Notes: a model not told the origin generated them from the sequence alone. 64,000 nt of DNA from Thalassospira sp. (GCF_030690045.1 NZ_JAUYHK010000002.1:121127-185126); one strand, 5' to 3'; counted from the stretch's first letter, positions 8,166 through 16,508 are shown. Numbers and translations: made by a program.

Positions 8166-9502
8166 CATCCCATGTATTGCACCGTCACAGCATCACAGAA
8201 CCGCCGCGTGCCATTTCGGGCGATGGCATTTACATCACCGACGCAGATGGCAAACGCTATCTCGATGCCTGTGGCGGGGCGGCGGTATCGTGCCTGGGGC
8301 ATTCTGATGCCGAAGTGCAGGATGCAATTATCGAACAGGTGCGCAAACTGCCTTATGCGCATTCGGGGTTTTTCTCGTCCGATCCGATGGAAGAACTGGC
8401 CGATGATCTGATTGCCCATGCGCCGCCGGGTATGGAACGGGTTTATTTTGTGTCGGGCGGGTCCGAGGCGATTGAGGCGTCCCTGAAAATGGCGCGGCAA
8501 TATTTCCTTGAAATCGGTGAACCGGACCGGCAATTCGTCATTGCCCGGCGGCAAAGTTATCACGGCAATACGCTGGGCGCATTGGCGGTGGGCGGCAATA
8601 TGTGGCGCAAGCGACAATTTGAACCCCTGTTGATTCCCGCCAGCCACATCGCCCCCTGTTATGCCTATCGCGATCAGCAACCGGGCGAAACACCAGAAGA
8701 TTACGGTCTGCGCGTTGCCAACGAACTGGAAGATGCAATTCTGTCATTGGGAACCGGCAATGTTGCCGCCTTTGTCGCCGAACCGGTGGTCGGGGCAACC
8801 GCAGGCGCAGTGGCACCGGTACCGGGATATTTCAAACGCATTCGCGAAATTTGTGACCGGTACGGGGTATTGCTGATTCTCGATGAAGTCATGTGCGGGA
8901 TGGGGCGCACCGGCACCCTGCATGCGATTGAACAGGAAGGCATCACAGGTGATCTGCAAACCCTCGCCAAGGGATTGGGGGCCGGGTACCAGCCGATTGG
9001 TGCGGTTCTGGTATCGGGCAAAATCCATCGGGCGATTGCCAATGGCACCGGATTTTTCCAGCATGGTCATACCTATCAGGGGCATGCGACGGCCTGTGCG
9101 GCGGCGATGGCAACACAACGCGCCATTCGCAACCGCGATTTGCTGGCAAATGTCCGTCGACAGGGGGATGTGTTGCAGGATGCCCTGACGGCACGGTTTG
9201 GAAATCATCCGTTTGTTGGCGATATTCGCGGACGCGGCCTGTTTCGCGGGGTCGAATTTGTTGCCGACCGGGCAACCAAAGAACCGTTTGATCCGGCCCG
9301 GAAAATCAATGCGAAAATCAAACAGACCGCCTTTGCCAATGGACTGATGTGCTATCCGATGGGGGGCACCATTGACGGGCAACGTGGCGATCATGTGCTG
9401 TTTGCCCCGGCCTATATCGTGACCGAAGACCAGATCGGCGAGATCGTCGATCTGTTTGACCGGTCCGTGCAGGAAGTTTTTGCCAAAGAGGGATTGTCGT
9501 GA
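8162..9502 (+). CDS. Class III PLP-dependent aminotransferase
   Basis: 446 residues of fold-type I aminotransferase. The family usually moves an amino group from an omega- or beta-amino acid or amine to pyruvate or 2-oxoglutarate. Visible signatures are VSGGSEAIEASLKMARQY, the cofactor aspartate in LILDEVMCGMGRTG, and the Schiff-base lysine K270 in TLAKGLGAGYQPIGAV. It overlaps the regulator by four bases and the BKACE gene by four bases (GTGA), so the three are translationally coupled. Next to a beta-keto acid cleavage enzyme, the plausible substrate is a beta-amino acid that becomes a 3-keto acid on transamination. That is inference; the sequence alone does not fix the substrate. Confidence 0.92.
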   Translation: MTSHVLHRHSITEPPRAISGDGIYITDADGKRYLDACGGAAVSCLGHSDAEVQDAIIEQVRKLPYAHSGFFSSDPMEELADDLIAHAPPGMERVYFVSGGSEAIEASLKMARQYFLEIGEPDRQFVIARRQSYHGNTLGALAVGGNMWRKRQFEPLLIPASHIAPCYAYRDQQPGETPEDYGLRVANELEDAILSLGTGNVAAFVAEPVVGATAGAVAPVPGYFKRIREICDRYGVLLILDEVMCGMGRTGTLHAIEQEGITGDLQTLAKGLGAGYQPIGAVLVSGKIHRAIANGTGFFQHGHTYQGHATACAAAMATQRAIRNRDLLANVRRQGDVLQDALTARFGNHPFVGDIRGRGLFRGVEFVADRATKEPFDPARKINAKIKQTAFANGLMCYPMGGTIDGQRGDHVLFAPAYIVTEDQIGEIVDLFDRSVQEVFAKEGLS

Positions 9503-10347
9503 GCGAACGGACGCCGCCCGATTGGATGGAACTTCCGGCCATTCTTGCTGTTGCCCCGAATGGGGCACGCAAGACAAAGGCTGATCTGCCAACTATTCCG
9601 ATCAGCCCGGAAGACGTGGCGAGAGAGGCGAAAAACTGTCTGGCGGCCGGGGCGTCGGTGATCCATCTGCATGTGCGCGATGATGCCGGGGGGCACAGCC
9701 TCGATATCGGGCGCTATCGGGCATCGATGGATGCCATCCGCGCCGAAATTGGCAATGATTTGCTGATTCAGGTTACCAGCGAGGCGGTGGGGATTTATTC
9801 CGCCGATCAGCAAATGGCGATGGTACGGGAATTGAAACCCGAAGCAGTATCGCTGGCAGTGCGTGAAATTGCGCCCGATGGTGGGGATGAAAATAAACTC
9901 CGTGATTTTTGCGCCTTTTTGCGCGAGGCAGATATTTTACCGCAATTCATCCTTTATGCCCCCGAAGACATTGTGCGGTTTGACGATCTGGTTGAACGCG
10001 GTGTGATCGGCGGCAGGCAATTGCCGGTTTTGTATGTTCTGGGTCGTTACAGTGTCGGGCAAAAATCAACGCCTGCAGATTTACTGCCCTATTTGGGGCG
10101 GTCGGATCATGTGTCGAACTGGATGATGTGCGCGTTTGGCCGGTTTGAAAATGCCTGTGCGATGACGGCGGTTGCACTGGGCGGGCATGCGCGGATCGGG
10201 TTTGAGAATAATCATCTGTTGGCCGATGGCACATCTGCGCCGGATAATGCTGCCCTGATTGCACAGGCGCATGCCGGTGTTGTGTTGACCGGGCGCACGA
10301 TTGCCGATGCCGATATGGCAAGAAAACTGTTGCGACCGGTCTGGTAA
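9499..10347 (+). CDS. Beta-keto acid cleavage enzyme (BKACE, DUF849 family)
   Basis: 282-residue TIM-barrel enzyme of the family that includes 3-keto-5-aminohexanoate cleavage enzyme (Kce). Family members condense a beta-keto acid with acetyl-CoA to give acetoacetate and a new acyl-CoA. Zinc ligands are visible as H56 and H58 in HLHVRD and E236 in GFENN; the N-terminal [13 protein letters not shown] is also typical. The GTG start is chosen because it overlaps the aminotransferase stop (GTGA) and gives the usual N-terminus. Placed after a transaminase and before a TRAP transporter, it probably takes the 3-keto acid made by the upstream enzyme. Confidence 0.92.
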   Translation: MSERTPPDWMELPAILAVAPNGARKTKADLPTIPISPEDVAREAKNCLAAGASVIHLHVRDDAGGHSLDIGRYRASMDAIRAEIGNDLLIQVTSEAVGIYSADQQMAMVRELKPEAVSLAVREIAPDGGDENKLRDFCAFLREADILPQFILYAPEDIVRFDDLVERGVIGGRQLPVLYVLGRYSVGQKSTPADLLPYLGRSDHVSNWMMCAFGRFENACAMTAVALGGHARIGFENNHLLADGTSAPDNAALIAQAHAGVVLTGRTIADADMARKLLRPVW

Positions 10348-10370
10348 CGCACAGGAAAAGTCTGGGAGAA

Positions 10371-10415
10371 TTTCCGGGGTTTTTCCCGGAAAAGGGGCCG
10401 TTTCGGGGTGGCCCC
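10371..10415 (+). other. Two tandem hairpins after the BKACE gene
   Basis: TTTCCGGG / CCCGGAAA (10371-10392, loop of 6) is followed by GGGGCC / GGCCCC (10394-10415). Neither is followed by a T-run on the + strand. They may stop or process the upstream transcript before the separate promoter of the TRAP receptor gene. Confidence 0.5.
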
Positions 10416-10450
10416 GGATGCAGAAGGGTTTCAATTTTTCGGTATCTGGC

Positions 10451-10491
10451 TATAATCCCCGTGTCGAAACATCTGATTTATCTGATGTTTC
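10451..10491 (+). promoter_or_regulatory. TATAAT -10 box and candidate RpiR operator upstream of the TAXI receptor
   Basis: A perfect TATAAT lies at 10451-10456; no strong -35 was found. Ten bases downstream, GAAACATC (10466-10473) and GATGTTTC (10484-10491) form an inverted repeat; each arm continues with one mismatch and GAT. The half-site shares GAAACAT with the palindrome upstream of the RpiR gene. A repressor bound here would cover the transcription start, which suggests local control of the transporter by the RpiR protein. Confidence 0.65.
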
Positions 10492-10561
10492 ATCGTTTTT
10501 CTGCTGCTGCATTCATGCGCAGTTGAAAGTCAATTACAGGGTGTTAAGGGAGCTAATCCTG

Positions 10562-11539
10562 ATGAAAAAAATTATTGCTGTTGCCGGGGCCGTTGTGGCG
10601 CTGGCTGGTGCTGCCCTGATCAGTGGTCAGGCATCGGCACAGGAAAACCGGTTTATCACCATCGGGACCGGTGGTGTGACCGGCGTTTATTATCCGACGG
10701 GCGGCGCAATTTGCCGTCTGGTCAACCTTAATCGCAAGGAACATGGCATTCGGTGTTCGGTCGAATCCACCGGTGGTTCGGTCTATAACGTCAATACCAT
10801 CCGTGCCAATGAACTTGATATGGGCGTCGCCCAGTCCGACGTTCAGTTCTATTCCTATAACGGAACCGGCGCATTTGCCGATCAGGGCCCGTTTGAAGGT
10901 CTGCGCGCCGTATTTTCAATCCATCCGGAGCCGTTCACCGTGGTCGCCCGTGCCGATTCCGGCATCAAGACCTTTGATGATCTGAAAGGCAAGCGCGTCA
11001 ATATCGGGAACCCCGGTTCGGGACAGCGCGACACCATGGATGTCGTGATGGAAGCCAAGGGCTGGACTCTTGATGATTTCGCACTGGCATCCGAACTGAA
11101 ACCGGCGGAACAGTCGCAGGCCCTTTGCGACAACAAGATCGATGCGATGATCTACACCGTTGGTCACCCGGCCGGTTCGATTCAGGAAGCCACCACGGCT
11201 TGTGATTCGGTTCTGGTTGAAGTTGCCGGTGCCGAAATCGAAAAGCTGGTCGCCGATAATCCCTATTACCGTGTTGCCACCATTCCGGGCGGCATGTATC
11301 GCGGTAACCCGGAAGATGTAAAAACCTTTGGCGTCGGTGCGACCTTTGTGTCGTCAACCAATGTTGACGAAGACGTGATTTACAATGTTGTAAAGGCGGT
11401 TTTCGATAATTTTGACGACTTCAAAAAGCTGCATCCGGCTTTTGAAGTTCTGGTCAAGGAAGAAATGATCAAGGACGGTCTGTCTGCTCCGTTGCATGAT
11501 GGTGCTGTCAAATACTACAAAGAAGCTGGCTTGATGTAA
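10562..11539 (+). CDS. TAXI family TRAP transporter solute-binding protein
   Basis: 325-residue periplasmic receptor. The signal peptide ends at ASA|QEN near residue 26. The mature start [24 protein letters not shown] is the hallmark of TAXI proteins, and [12 protein letters not shown] recalls the ligand pocket of that family. Known TAXI receptors bind glutamate-like or dicarboxylate ligands; the ligand here is unknown. The frame is open upstream to 10301, but ATG 10562 has AAGGGAG about nine bases upstream and begins a clean signal peptide. A hairpin separates it from the membrane subunit, which usually allows more receptor than permease. Confidence 0.95.
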   Translation: MKKIIAVAGAVVALAGAALISGQASAQENRFITIGTGGVTGVYYPTGGAICRLVNLNRKEHGIRCSVESTGGSVYNVNTIRANELDMGVAQSDVQFYSYNGTGAFADQGPFEGLRAVFSIHPEPFTVVARADSGIKTFDDLKGKRVNIGNPGSGQRDTMDVVMEAKGWTLDDFALASELKPAEQSQALCDNKIDAMIYTVGHPAGSIQEATTACDSVLVEVAGAEIEKLVADNPYYRVATIPGGMYRGNPEDVKTFGVGATFVSSTNVDEDVIYNVVKAVFDNFDDFKKLHPAFEVLVKEEMIKDGLSAPLHDGAVKYYKEAGLM

Positions 11540-11546
11540 TCAGGTG

Positions 11547-11584
11547 CAGGCGGGAGGTGCTAATGTACCTCCCGCCTGTTTCTT
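11547..11584 (+). terminator. Strong hairpin between the receptor and permease genes (attenuator-like)
   Basis: CAGGCGGGAGGT (11547-11558) and ACCTCCCGCCTG (11567-11578) form a perfect 12-bp stem with an 8-base loop, followed by TTTCTTT. It probably terminates part of the transcription after the receptor gene and protects its mRNA. Confidence 0.8.
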
Positions 11585-11720
11585 TGCGGCCCGTCGGGCA
11601 TGAAAAAATTGAACATAATCAATGTATGCTTTGCGCGGGCGACCGGTATTTGTACCGGCGGCGCTTTTTTTGTTTTGGGTGACGGAAAATAATAACGCCG
11701 TTTTTGACAGGGTGTTTGTG

Positions 11721-14324
11721 ATGACAGAAAACAAAGGCGTCAATCCGGAGAACCTTGATCAGGATCTTCAGGATTTGATTGCGCAATCGGATACCGGGGC
11801 GCGTCAGCCCGTCGGGATAACAGCCCGGCTGATGCTGTTTGTGGCGGTGGGATGGTCGTTATTTCAGCTTTGGCTGGCCTCGCCATTGCCCTTTATCATC
11901 AATTTCGGGGTGTTTAATGACACCGAAGCGCGATCGATCCATCTTGCGCTGGCGATTTTTCTGGCCTTTATGGCCTATCCGGCCCTGAAAAATTCACCAC
12001 GCAGTTATGTGCCGATTCAGGATTGGGTTCTGGCGCTGGTCGGGGCCTATTGTGCGGCCTATATTTACATTTTTTACCGCGAACTTTCCGGGCGACCCGG
12101 CCTGCCGACGACAATGGACCTTGTTGTTTCCGGTGTGGGGCTTGTCATGTTGCTGGAGGCGACCCGCCGTGCACTTGGCCCGCCTCTGATGATCGTCGCC
12201 CTGCTTTTTCTGGGTTATATCTTTTTTGGCAATGCGTCCTGGATGCCTGACGTCCTGCAATGGCGCGGGGCAAGCTTTAACAAGGCGATGTCGCATCAGT
12301 GGTTGCTGACCGAGGGTGTGTTTGGCATTGCGCTCGGCGTTTCCACCAGTTTTGTGTTTCTGTTCGTGCTGTTTGGCTCGTTGCTTGATAAGGCCGGGGC
12401 CGGGAATTATTTCATCAAGGTGGCCTTTGCGGCCCTCGGTCATTTGCGCGGCGGACCGGCCAAGGCGGCCGTTCTGGCCTCGGCGATGACCGGTCTGATT
12501 TCCGGGTCATCGATTGCCAATGTGGTGACGACGGGCACCTTTACCATTCCGTTGATGAAGCGCGTCGGGTTTTCCGGTGAAAAGGCCGGGGCGGTAGAAG
12601 TGGCATCGTCGGTCAATGGTCAGATCATGCCACCCGTCATGGGGGCCGCGGCCTTTTTGATGGTTGAATATGTCGGGATTCCTTACCCCGAAGTGATCAA
12701 ACATGCGTTTCTGCCCGCGACGATTTCCTATATCGCGCTGATTTACATCGTCCATCTCGAAGCGATGAAAGCCAACATGCAGGGCCTGCCGCGGCGCGAA
12801 ATCACGACCGCAAAACAGACTGTGATCCGGTCCTTGTTGTTCGTGTGCACGTTGATCATTCTGGCGGGTGTTATCTATTACGGCATCCTGATCCAGAAAC
12901 AGATTTTTGGCGATGCGATCGGCTGGATTATGGCGGTGGAATGTGCGGCGATTTATTTTGCCGGTCTGTTCTTTGCGTCAAAATATCCCGATCTGGAACT
13001 GGATGATCCCAATCAGCCGGTGCTGGAATTACCCGCGCTTGGTGAAACCGCCAAGTCGGGTTTGCATTATCTGTTGCCGGTGGTTGTGCTGGTCTGGTTC
13101 CTGATGATCGAGATGAAATCACCCGGGCTGTCGGCCTTCTGGGCAACCATGTTGATGATTTTCATCATGCTGACCCAGCGACCGGTCAAGGCATGGTTCC
13201 GTAAACAGCCCGATCACCTGTCGGAAATCCGTAACGGGTTGCAGGATGTGGTGGATGGCCTGGCGACCGGTGCACGCAATATGATCGGTATTGGCGTCGC
13301 CACGGCGGCGGCCGGTATCATTGTCGGTACGGTGTCGTTGACCGGCATCGGTCAGGTGATGGTCGAATTTGTCGAACTGATTTCCGGCGGCAATCTGATG
13401 CTGATCCTGATCTTTACGGCGGTAATCAGTCTGATCCTTGGTATGGGCTTGCCGACCACGGCAAACTATATCGTGGTGTCAAGCCTGATGGCCCCGGTGA
13501 TTGTCGAACTGGGGGCGGCAAACGGTCTTCTGGTACCGCTGATTGCCGTGCATCTGTTCGTCTTTTATTTCGGGATTATGGCCGATGTGACCCCCCCGGT
13601 CGGGCTGGCATCCTTTGCTGCGGCGGCCATATCGGGGGCCGATCCGATGAAAACCGGCTTTGTTGCGTTTTTCTACAGTATGCGGACGGCGGCATTGCCG
13701 TTCCTGTTTCTGTTTAACACGCAACTTCTGATGATCGGGCTGGATCATCCGTTTCAGGTGGTCATGGTGATCATTGTGGCGACGATTGCCATGCTGGTCT
13801 TTGCCGCGGCCACGATGGGCTATTTCATCACCCGGTCGAAATTGTGGGAAAGTGCGGTGATGTTGCTGGTGGCGTTTACCTTGTTCCGGCCGGGATTCTG
13901 GCTGGATATGATCGAACCGCCCTATGACGATCTTCATCCTGAAACCATTCTGGCCGAAGTCGAAGCCCTGCCCGCAGATGCAAATCTTCGCATTGATGTG
14001 GAAGGGATCAATCTTGAGGGAAAAGACGTTCGCAAGGCGGTGATGTTGCCGTTGGGGCCGCAAGTTTCCGGGCATGATCGTCTGTATCATGCCGGTATGG
14101 AAATTCGCGAAGAAGATGGCCGTGTTTTCATCGACAATCTGGTGTTTGGCGGACCGGCGGAAAAGGCCGGACTTGATTTCGATTTTGAAATCACCGCGAT
14201 CAAAACCGATGCTGACCGACCGCCCAAAGAGGTTTTCTTCCTGCCAGCCTTTGTCGTTCTGGGCGGGATCATCTTCCTTCAGCGCCGCCGCCGTCGTTTT
14301 GAAAACGCGGCGCAAGCTGCCTGA
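11721..14324 (+). CDS. TAXI-TRAP transporter permease, fused small and large subunits with C-terminal DUF3394-like domain
   Basis: About 867 residues of integral membrane protein. The N-terminal third holds the DctQ-like helices; the rest is the DctM-like core with motifs such as SGSSIANVVTTGTFTIPLMKR and GMGLPTTANYIVVSSLMAP. The last ~130 residues form a soluble segment (about 735-845) matching the DUF3394 tail of fused TRAP permeases, then a final membrane helix and a basic end (RRRRR). The stretch VFGGPAEKAGLDFDFEITAIK looks PDZ-like. I chose ATG 11721 (CAGGGTG upstream) over 11622, which would add an atypical N-terminus. It works with the receptor encoded just upstream. Confidence 0.93.
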   Translation: MTENKGVNPENLDQDLQDLIAQSDTGARQPVGITARLMLFVAVGWSLFQLWLASPLPFIINFGVFNDTEARSIHLALAIFLAFMAYPALKNSPRSYVPIQDWVLALVGAYCAAYIYIFYRELSGRPGLPTTMDLVVSGVGLVMLLEATRRALGPPLMIVALLFLGYIFFGNASWMPDVLQWRGASFNKAMSHQWLLTEGVFGIALGVSTSFVFLFVLFGSLLDKAGAGNYFIKVAFAALGHLRGGPAKAAVLASAMTGLISGSSIANVVTTGTFTIPLMKRVGFSGEKAGAVEVASSVNGQIMPPVMGAAAFLMVEYVGIPYPEVIKHAFLPATISYIALIYIVHLEAMKANMQGLPRREITTAKQTVIRSLLFVCTLIILAGVIYYGILIQKQIFGDAIGWIMAVECAAIYFAGLFFASKYPDLELDDPNQPVLELPALGETAKSGLHYLLPVVVLVWFLMIEMKSPGLSAFWATMLMIFIMLTQRPVKAWFRKQPDHLSEIRNGLQDVVDGLATGARNMIGIGVATAAAGIIVGTVSLTGIGQVMVEFVELISGGNLMLILIFTAVISLILGMGLPTTANYIVVSSLMAPVIVELGAANGLLVPLIAVHLFVFYFGIMADVTPPVGLASFAAAAISGADPMKTGFVAFFYSMRTAALPFLFLFNTQLLMIGLDHPFQVVMVIIVATIAMLVFAAATMGYFITRSKLWESAVMLLVAFTLFRPGFWLDMIEPPYDDLHPETILAEVEALPADANLRIDVEGINLEGKDVRKAVMLPLGPQVSGHDRLYHAGMEIREEDGRVFIDNLVFGGPAEKAGLDFDFEITAIKTDADRPPKEVFFLPAFVVLGGIIFLQRRRRRFENAAQAA

Positions 14325-14338
14325 GAAAGGATCGGGAA

Positions 14339-14767
14339 ATGTATAAGGATATCCTTGTTTCGGTCGATCTTGATCACGATGAATCGTGGAAAAAGACCAT
14401 TCCGGTTGCGATCAAGGAGGCTGAAATCTTTGGTGCGCGCCTGCATATTCTGACCGTCGTGCCAACTGTTGGCATGTCGATGGTCGGGCAGTTCTTCCCC
14501 AAGGGATATGAAAAAAAGGTGCTTGATATCTATAATCAGCGCCTGCACGATTTTGTATCGGCACATATCCCCGCGACCCTCAAGGTACAGCACATTATCG
14601 GGCAGGGCACGATTTACGAGGTGATCTTGCAGATGGCGAAGAAAACCAGATGCGACCTGATCATCATCGGGGCGCATCGCCCGGAATTGAAGGACTATCT
14701 GCTGGGCCCGAATGCCGCACGGGTGGTCCGCCATGCCGATTGTTCGGTGATGGTGGTGCGCGACTAA
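14339..14767 (+). CDS. Universal stress protein, UspF/UspG-like
   Basis: 142-residue UspA-fold protein. The C-terminal nucleotide-binding segment GAHRPELKDYLLGPNAARVV with ADCSVMVVR closely resembles that of UspF/UspG, which bind ATP. It begins 14 bp after the permease stop, so it is in the transporter operon. A comparable arrangement is known in the ectoine TRAP system TeaABC, where the UspA-type protein TeaD modulates uptake. A role as transporter regulator is therefore a reasonable inference here. A strong terminator follows the gene. Confidence 0.93.
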   Translation: MYKDILVSVDLDHDESWKKTIPVAIKEAEIFGARLHILTVVPTVGMSMVGQFFPKGYEKKVLDIYNQRLHDFVSAHIPATLKVQHIIGQGTIYEVILQMAKKTRCDLIIIGAHRPELKDYLLGPNAARVVRHADCSVMVVRD

Positions 14768-14790
14768 ACCCGGTTGTTTCGGAATGTCAG

Positions 14791-14821
14791 ACAGGGCGGC
14801 TTGCGGGCCGCCCTGTTTTTT
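14791..14821 (+). terminator. Rho-independent terminator ending the RpiR/TRAP locus
   Basis: ACAGGGCGGC / GCCGCCCTGT is a perfect 10-bp stem with a 6-base loop and a run of T, 23 bases after the Usp stop codon. Confidence 0.9.
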
Positions 14822-14851
14822 GCCGTCGTGCGAAACAGTTCCCCCAACAGT

Positions 14852-15169
14852 TTAGTTGGCGGCACACGGGTTTGCCGCACACGGATTCGCGGCACAGGGG
14901 TTTGCTGCCGCACAGGGATTGACCGGCAATTTTTTCGCGGCACAGGGATTTGCTGCGCACGGATTTGCAGCACAAGGATTTGCCGCAGCACACGGGTTGG
15001 CGGCACAGGGATTTGCGGCACAGGGATTGGCAGGCGCGCAGGACGCAATTTCAACCGGCACCTGATTGGGCGCAGCAGACGCCATCGGAACCGCACCGAT
15101 CAGGGTGGCCCCGAATGCGATGGCGGGAATCAGGGTGGCTTTGGCAAAAGTCGAATTGTGCGAAGACAT
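14852..15169 (-). CDS. Small exported NPCAA-repeat protein
   Basis: 105 residues. A signal peptide with charged start (MSSHNSTFAK), hydrophobic core and ASA|AP cleavage near residue 32 is followed by about ten residues and then ten copies of NPCAA to the C-terminus. Copies fall in blocks of three with extra Ala at some joints and one KKLPV linker. The mature protein has about 12 cysteines and almost no other chemistry. I do not recognise a described function. Such a Cys-Asn-Pro repeat could bind metal (copper, zinc) or be disulfide-rich. The frame is open upstream, but ATG 15169 has AAAGAGG before it and starts the signal peptide. It is divergent from an FGE-like gene. Confidence 0.8.
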   Translation of the reverse strand: MSSHNSTFAKATLIPAIAFGATLIGAVPMASAAPNQVPVEIASCAPANPCAANPCAANPCAAANPCAANPCAANPCAAKKLPVNPCAAANPCAANPCAANPCAAN

Positions 15170-15496
15170 GGAAGCCTCTTTCTGACGGATGTTAAACGGG
15201 TGATGACGGGAAAGGACAAAAGGCTGTTTCCCGATTGCAACCTCGTTCCTGACAATGCGCCAAACAAGGTCTTTGCGGGGGTCACTTGCGCTCACTGTTG
15301 GGTGAAAGTCTCGTGTTCCGGCCTTGTCCATGCTTTTAAAAGGGATGGACCCGTTAATTTGCGCGCAGGTTTTTTGATGGAACGACAGATTTTCACATTT
15401 GTGTCAGTATAAACTGCCTTTCCCGTGATGACTGACACAGACAGGGGACCGATACGGGCACATACCATCTCTGGCATACAGGGAGGAACGCAAACA
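15170..15496. other. Divergent intergenic region between the NPCAA-repeat gene and the FGE-like gene
   Basis: 327 bp without a gene. It contains a 9-base perfect inverted repeat TGTGTCAGT (15400-15408) / ACTGACACA (15431-15439) and a weaker one, CGGGAAA (15207-15213) / TTTCCCG (15227-15233). It presumably holds promoters for both genes and possibly a regulator site; no RNA gene was recognised. Confidence 0.5.
15481..15487 (+). promoter_or_regulatory. Ribosome binding site supporting a TTG start
   Basis: GGGAGGA lies nine bases before TTG 15497. This favours TTG as the start of the FGE-like gene over the upstream GTG 15425 and ATG 15428, which have no such site. Confidence 0.65.
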
Positions 15497-16390
15497 TTGA
15501 AGATAGCCGACTGTCAAAAAAGGGTGCTCCGATGGGGGGGCGCAATAGTTGCCACCTTCATCGTCATGGCGGGTCAATCTGCGCGGGCGACGGACGGCAA
15601 TTTGATCGTGCCGGAAATGTCGCAGATCGCCGCAGGCTGGTTCTGGCAGGGATCGGATGATCTGGAACGCGAATATGCCTATCGTCTGGATGAACAGATT
15701 TATGGGCGCGATGTGACGCGCAGGCATCGCTGGTATGATGTCGAAATGCCCAAATGGCGAATTTATTTGCCGGAATTTGATATTTCGACAACGCCCATTA
15801 CCAATGACCAATACGCCGCCTTTGTCCGCGATACCGGCCATCCTGCGCCGATGGTCGAAAAGGAATTGTGGGACAGCTTCGGGCTGGTGCAGGGATATGA
15901 GGCGACCCGGCCTTTCATCTGGCAAAATGGCGCACCTCCGCCCGGACGTGGGGATCATCCGGTGGTTCTGGTGTCGTGGCAGGATGCGCGGGCCTATGTG
16001 GACTGGCTCAGCCGCAAAACTGGCGAGGTCTGGCGTCTGCCGACCGAGGCGGAATGGGAAAAAGCCGTGCGTGGCCCCGATGGTATATTTTACCCGTGGG
16101 GCAATATTTTCGATCCCAAACGCCTGAACAGTGCCGATGCCGGGCCGTTTGATACCCGACCGGTCAAACAATACGAGGCCGGTCCATATGGTCTGTATGA
16201 CGGGGCCGGGCAGGTGTTTGAATGGACTATGGCGGCGGCGCAGGCGGGCTATCGTTATGTCAAGGGCGGGTCATGGGATGATCGCGGATGCGGTGTCTGT
16301 CGCCCGGCGGCACGCCACAGCCGGGCCGAACATTTACGTCATATCCTGATCGGGTTCCGGGTGGTTCATGGCACAACGATTGCCCCATAA
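15497..16390 (+). CDS. Exported formylglycine-generating-enzyme (SUMF1/FGE) family protein
   Basis: 297 residues from the TTG start. An N-terminal hydrophobic segment (WGGAIVATFIVMAGQSARA) looks like a signal peptide, followed by the FGE-sulfatase fold: STTPITNDQYAAFVRDTGH, HPVVLVSWQDARAYVDWLS, RLPTEAEWEKAVRG, FPWG-like FYPWGN, and the terminal GGSW...GFRVVH. True FGE uses two cysteines in the GGS(F/W)xC region to oxidise a substrate Cys. Here the segment reads GGSWDDRGCGVCRPAARH, so a closely spaced CxxC pair replaces the classical spacing. It may be an oxidase, an activating factor, or a structural relative. No sulfatase gene is nearby. Confidence 0.85.
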   Translation: MKIADCQKRVLRWGGAIVATFIVMAGQSARATDGNLIVPEMSQIAAGWFWQGSDDLEREYAYRLDEQIYGRDVTRRHRWYDVEMPKWRIYLPEFDISTTPITNDQYAAFVRDTGHPAPMVEKELWDSFGLVQGYEATRPFIWQNGAPPPGRGDHPVVLVSWQDARAYVDWLSRKTGEVWRLPTEAEWEKAVRGPDGIFYPWGNIFDPKRLNSADAGPFDTRPVKQYEAGPYGLYDGAGQVFEWTMAAAQAGYRYVKGGSWDDRGCGVCRPAARHSRAEHLRHILIGFRVVHGTTIAP

Positions 16391-16508
16391 CCGGCGGGTC
16401 ACTGTTTTTTGACCGTGCGTGTCTCGCCCTTGCGATTTGAAACGGGTAAGGTCATGATCGGGTGTACGGTGCAGGTGGGGATCGTCGTGCAAAACATGAG
16501 ACCAGACG

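Noticed and set aside
10301..10561. An N-terminal extension of the TAXI receptor beginning at 10301
   Set aside because: It would place the promoter and operator inside the coding region and hide the signal peptide; ATG 10562 has a good ribosome binding site.
14855..15075. Short regular DNA repeats resembling a CRISPR array
   Set aside because: The repeats are 15 bases long, without unique spacers, and encode the NPCAA peptide repeats.
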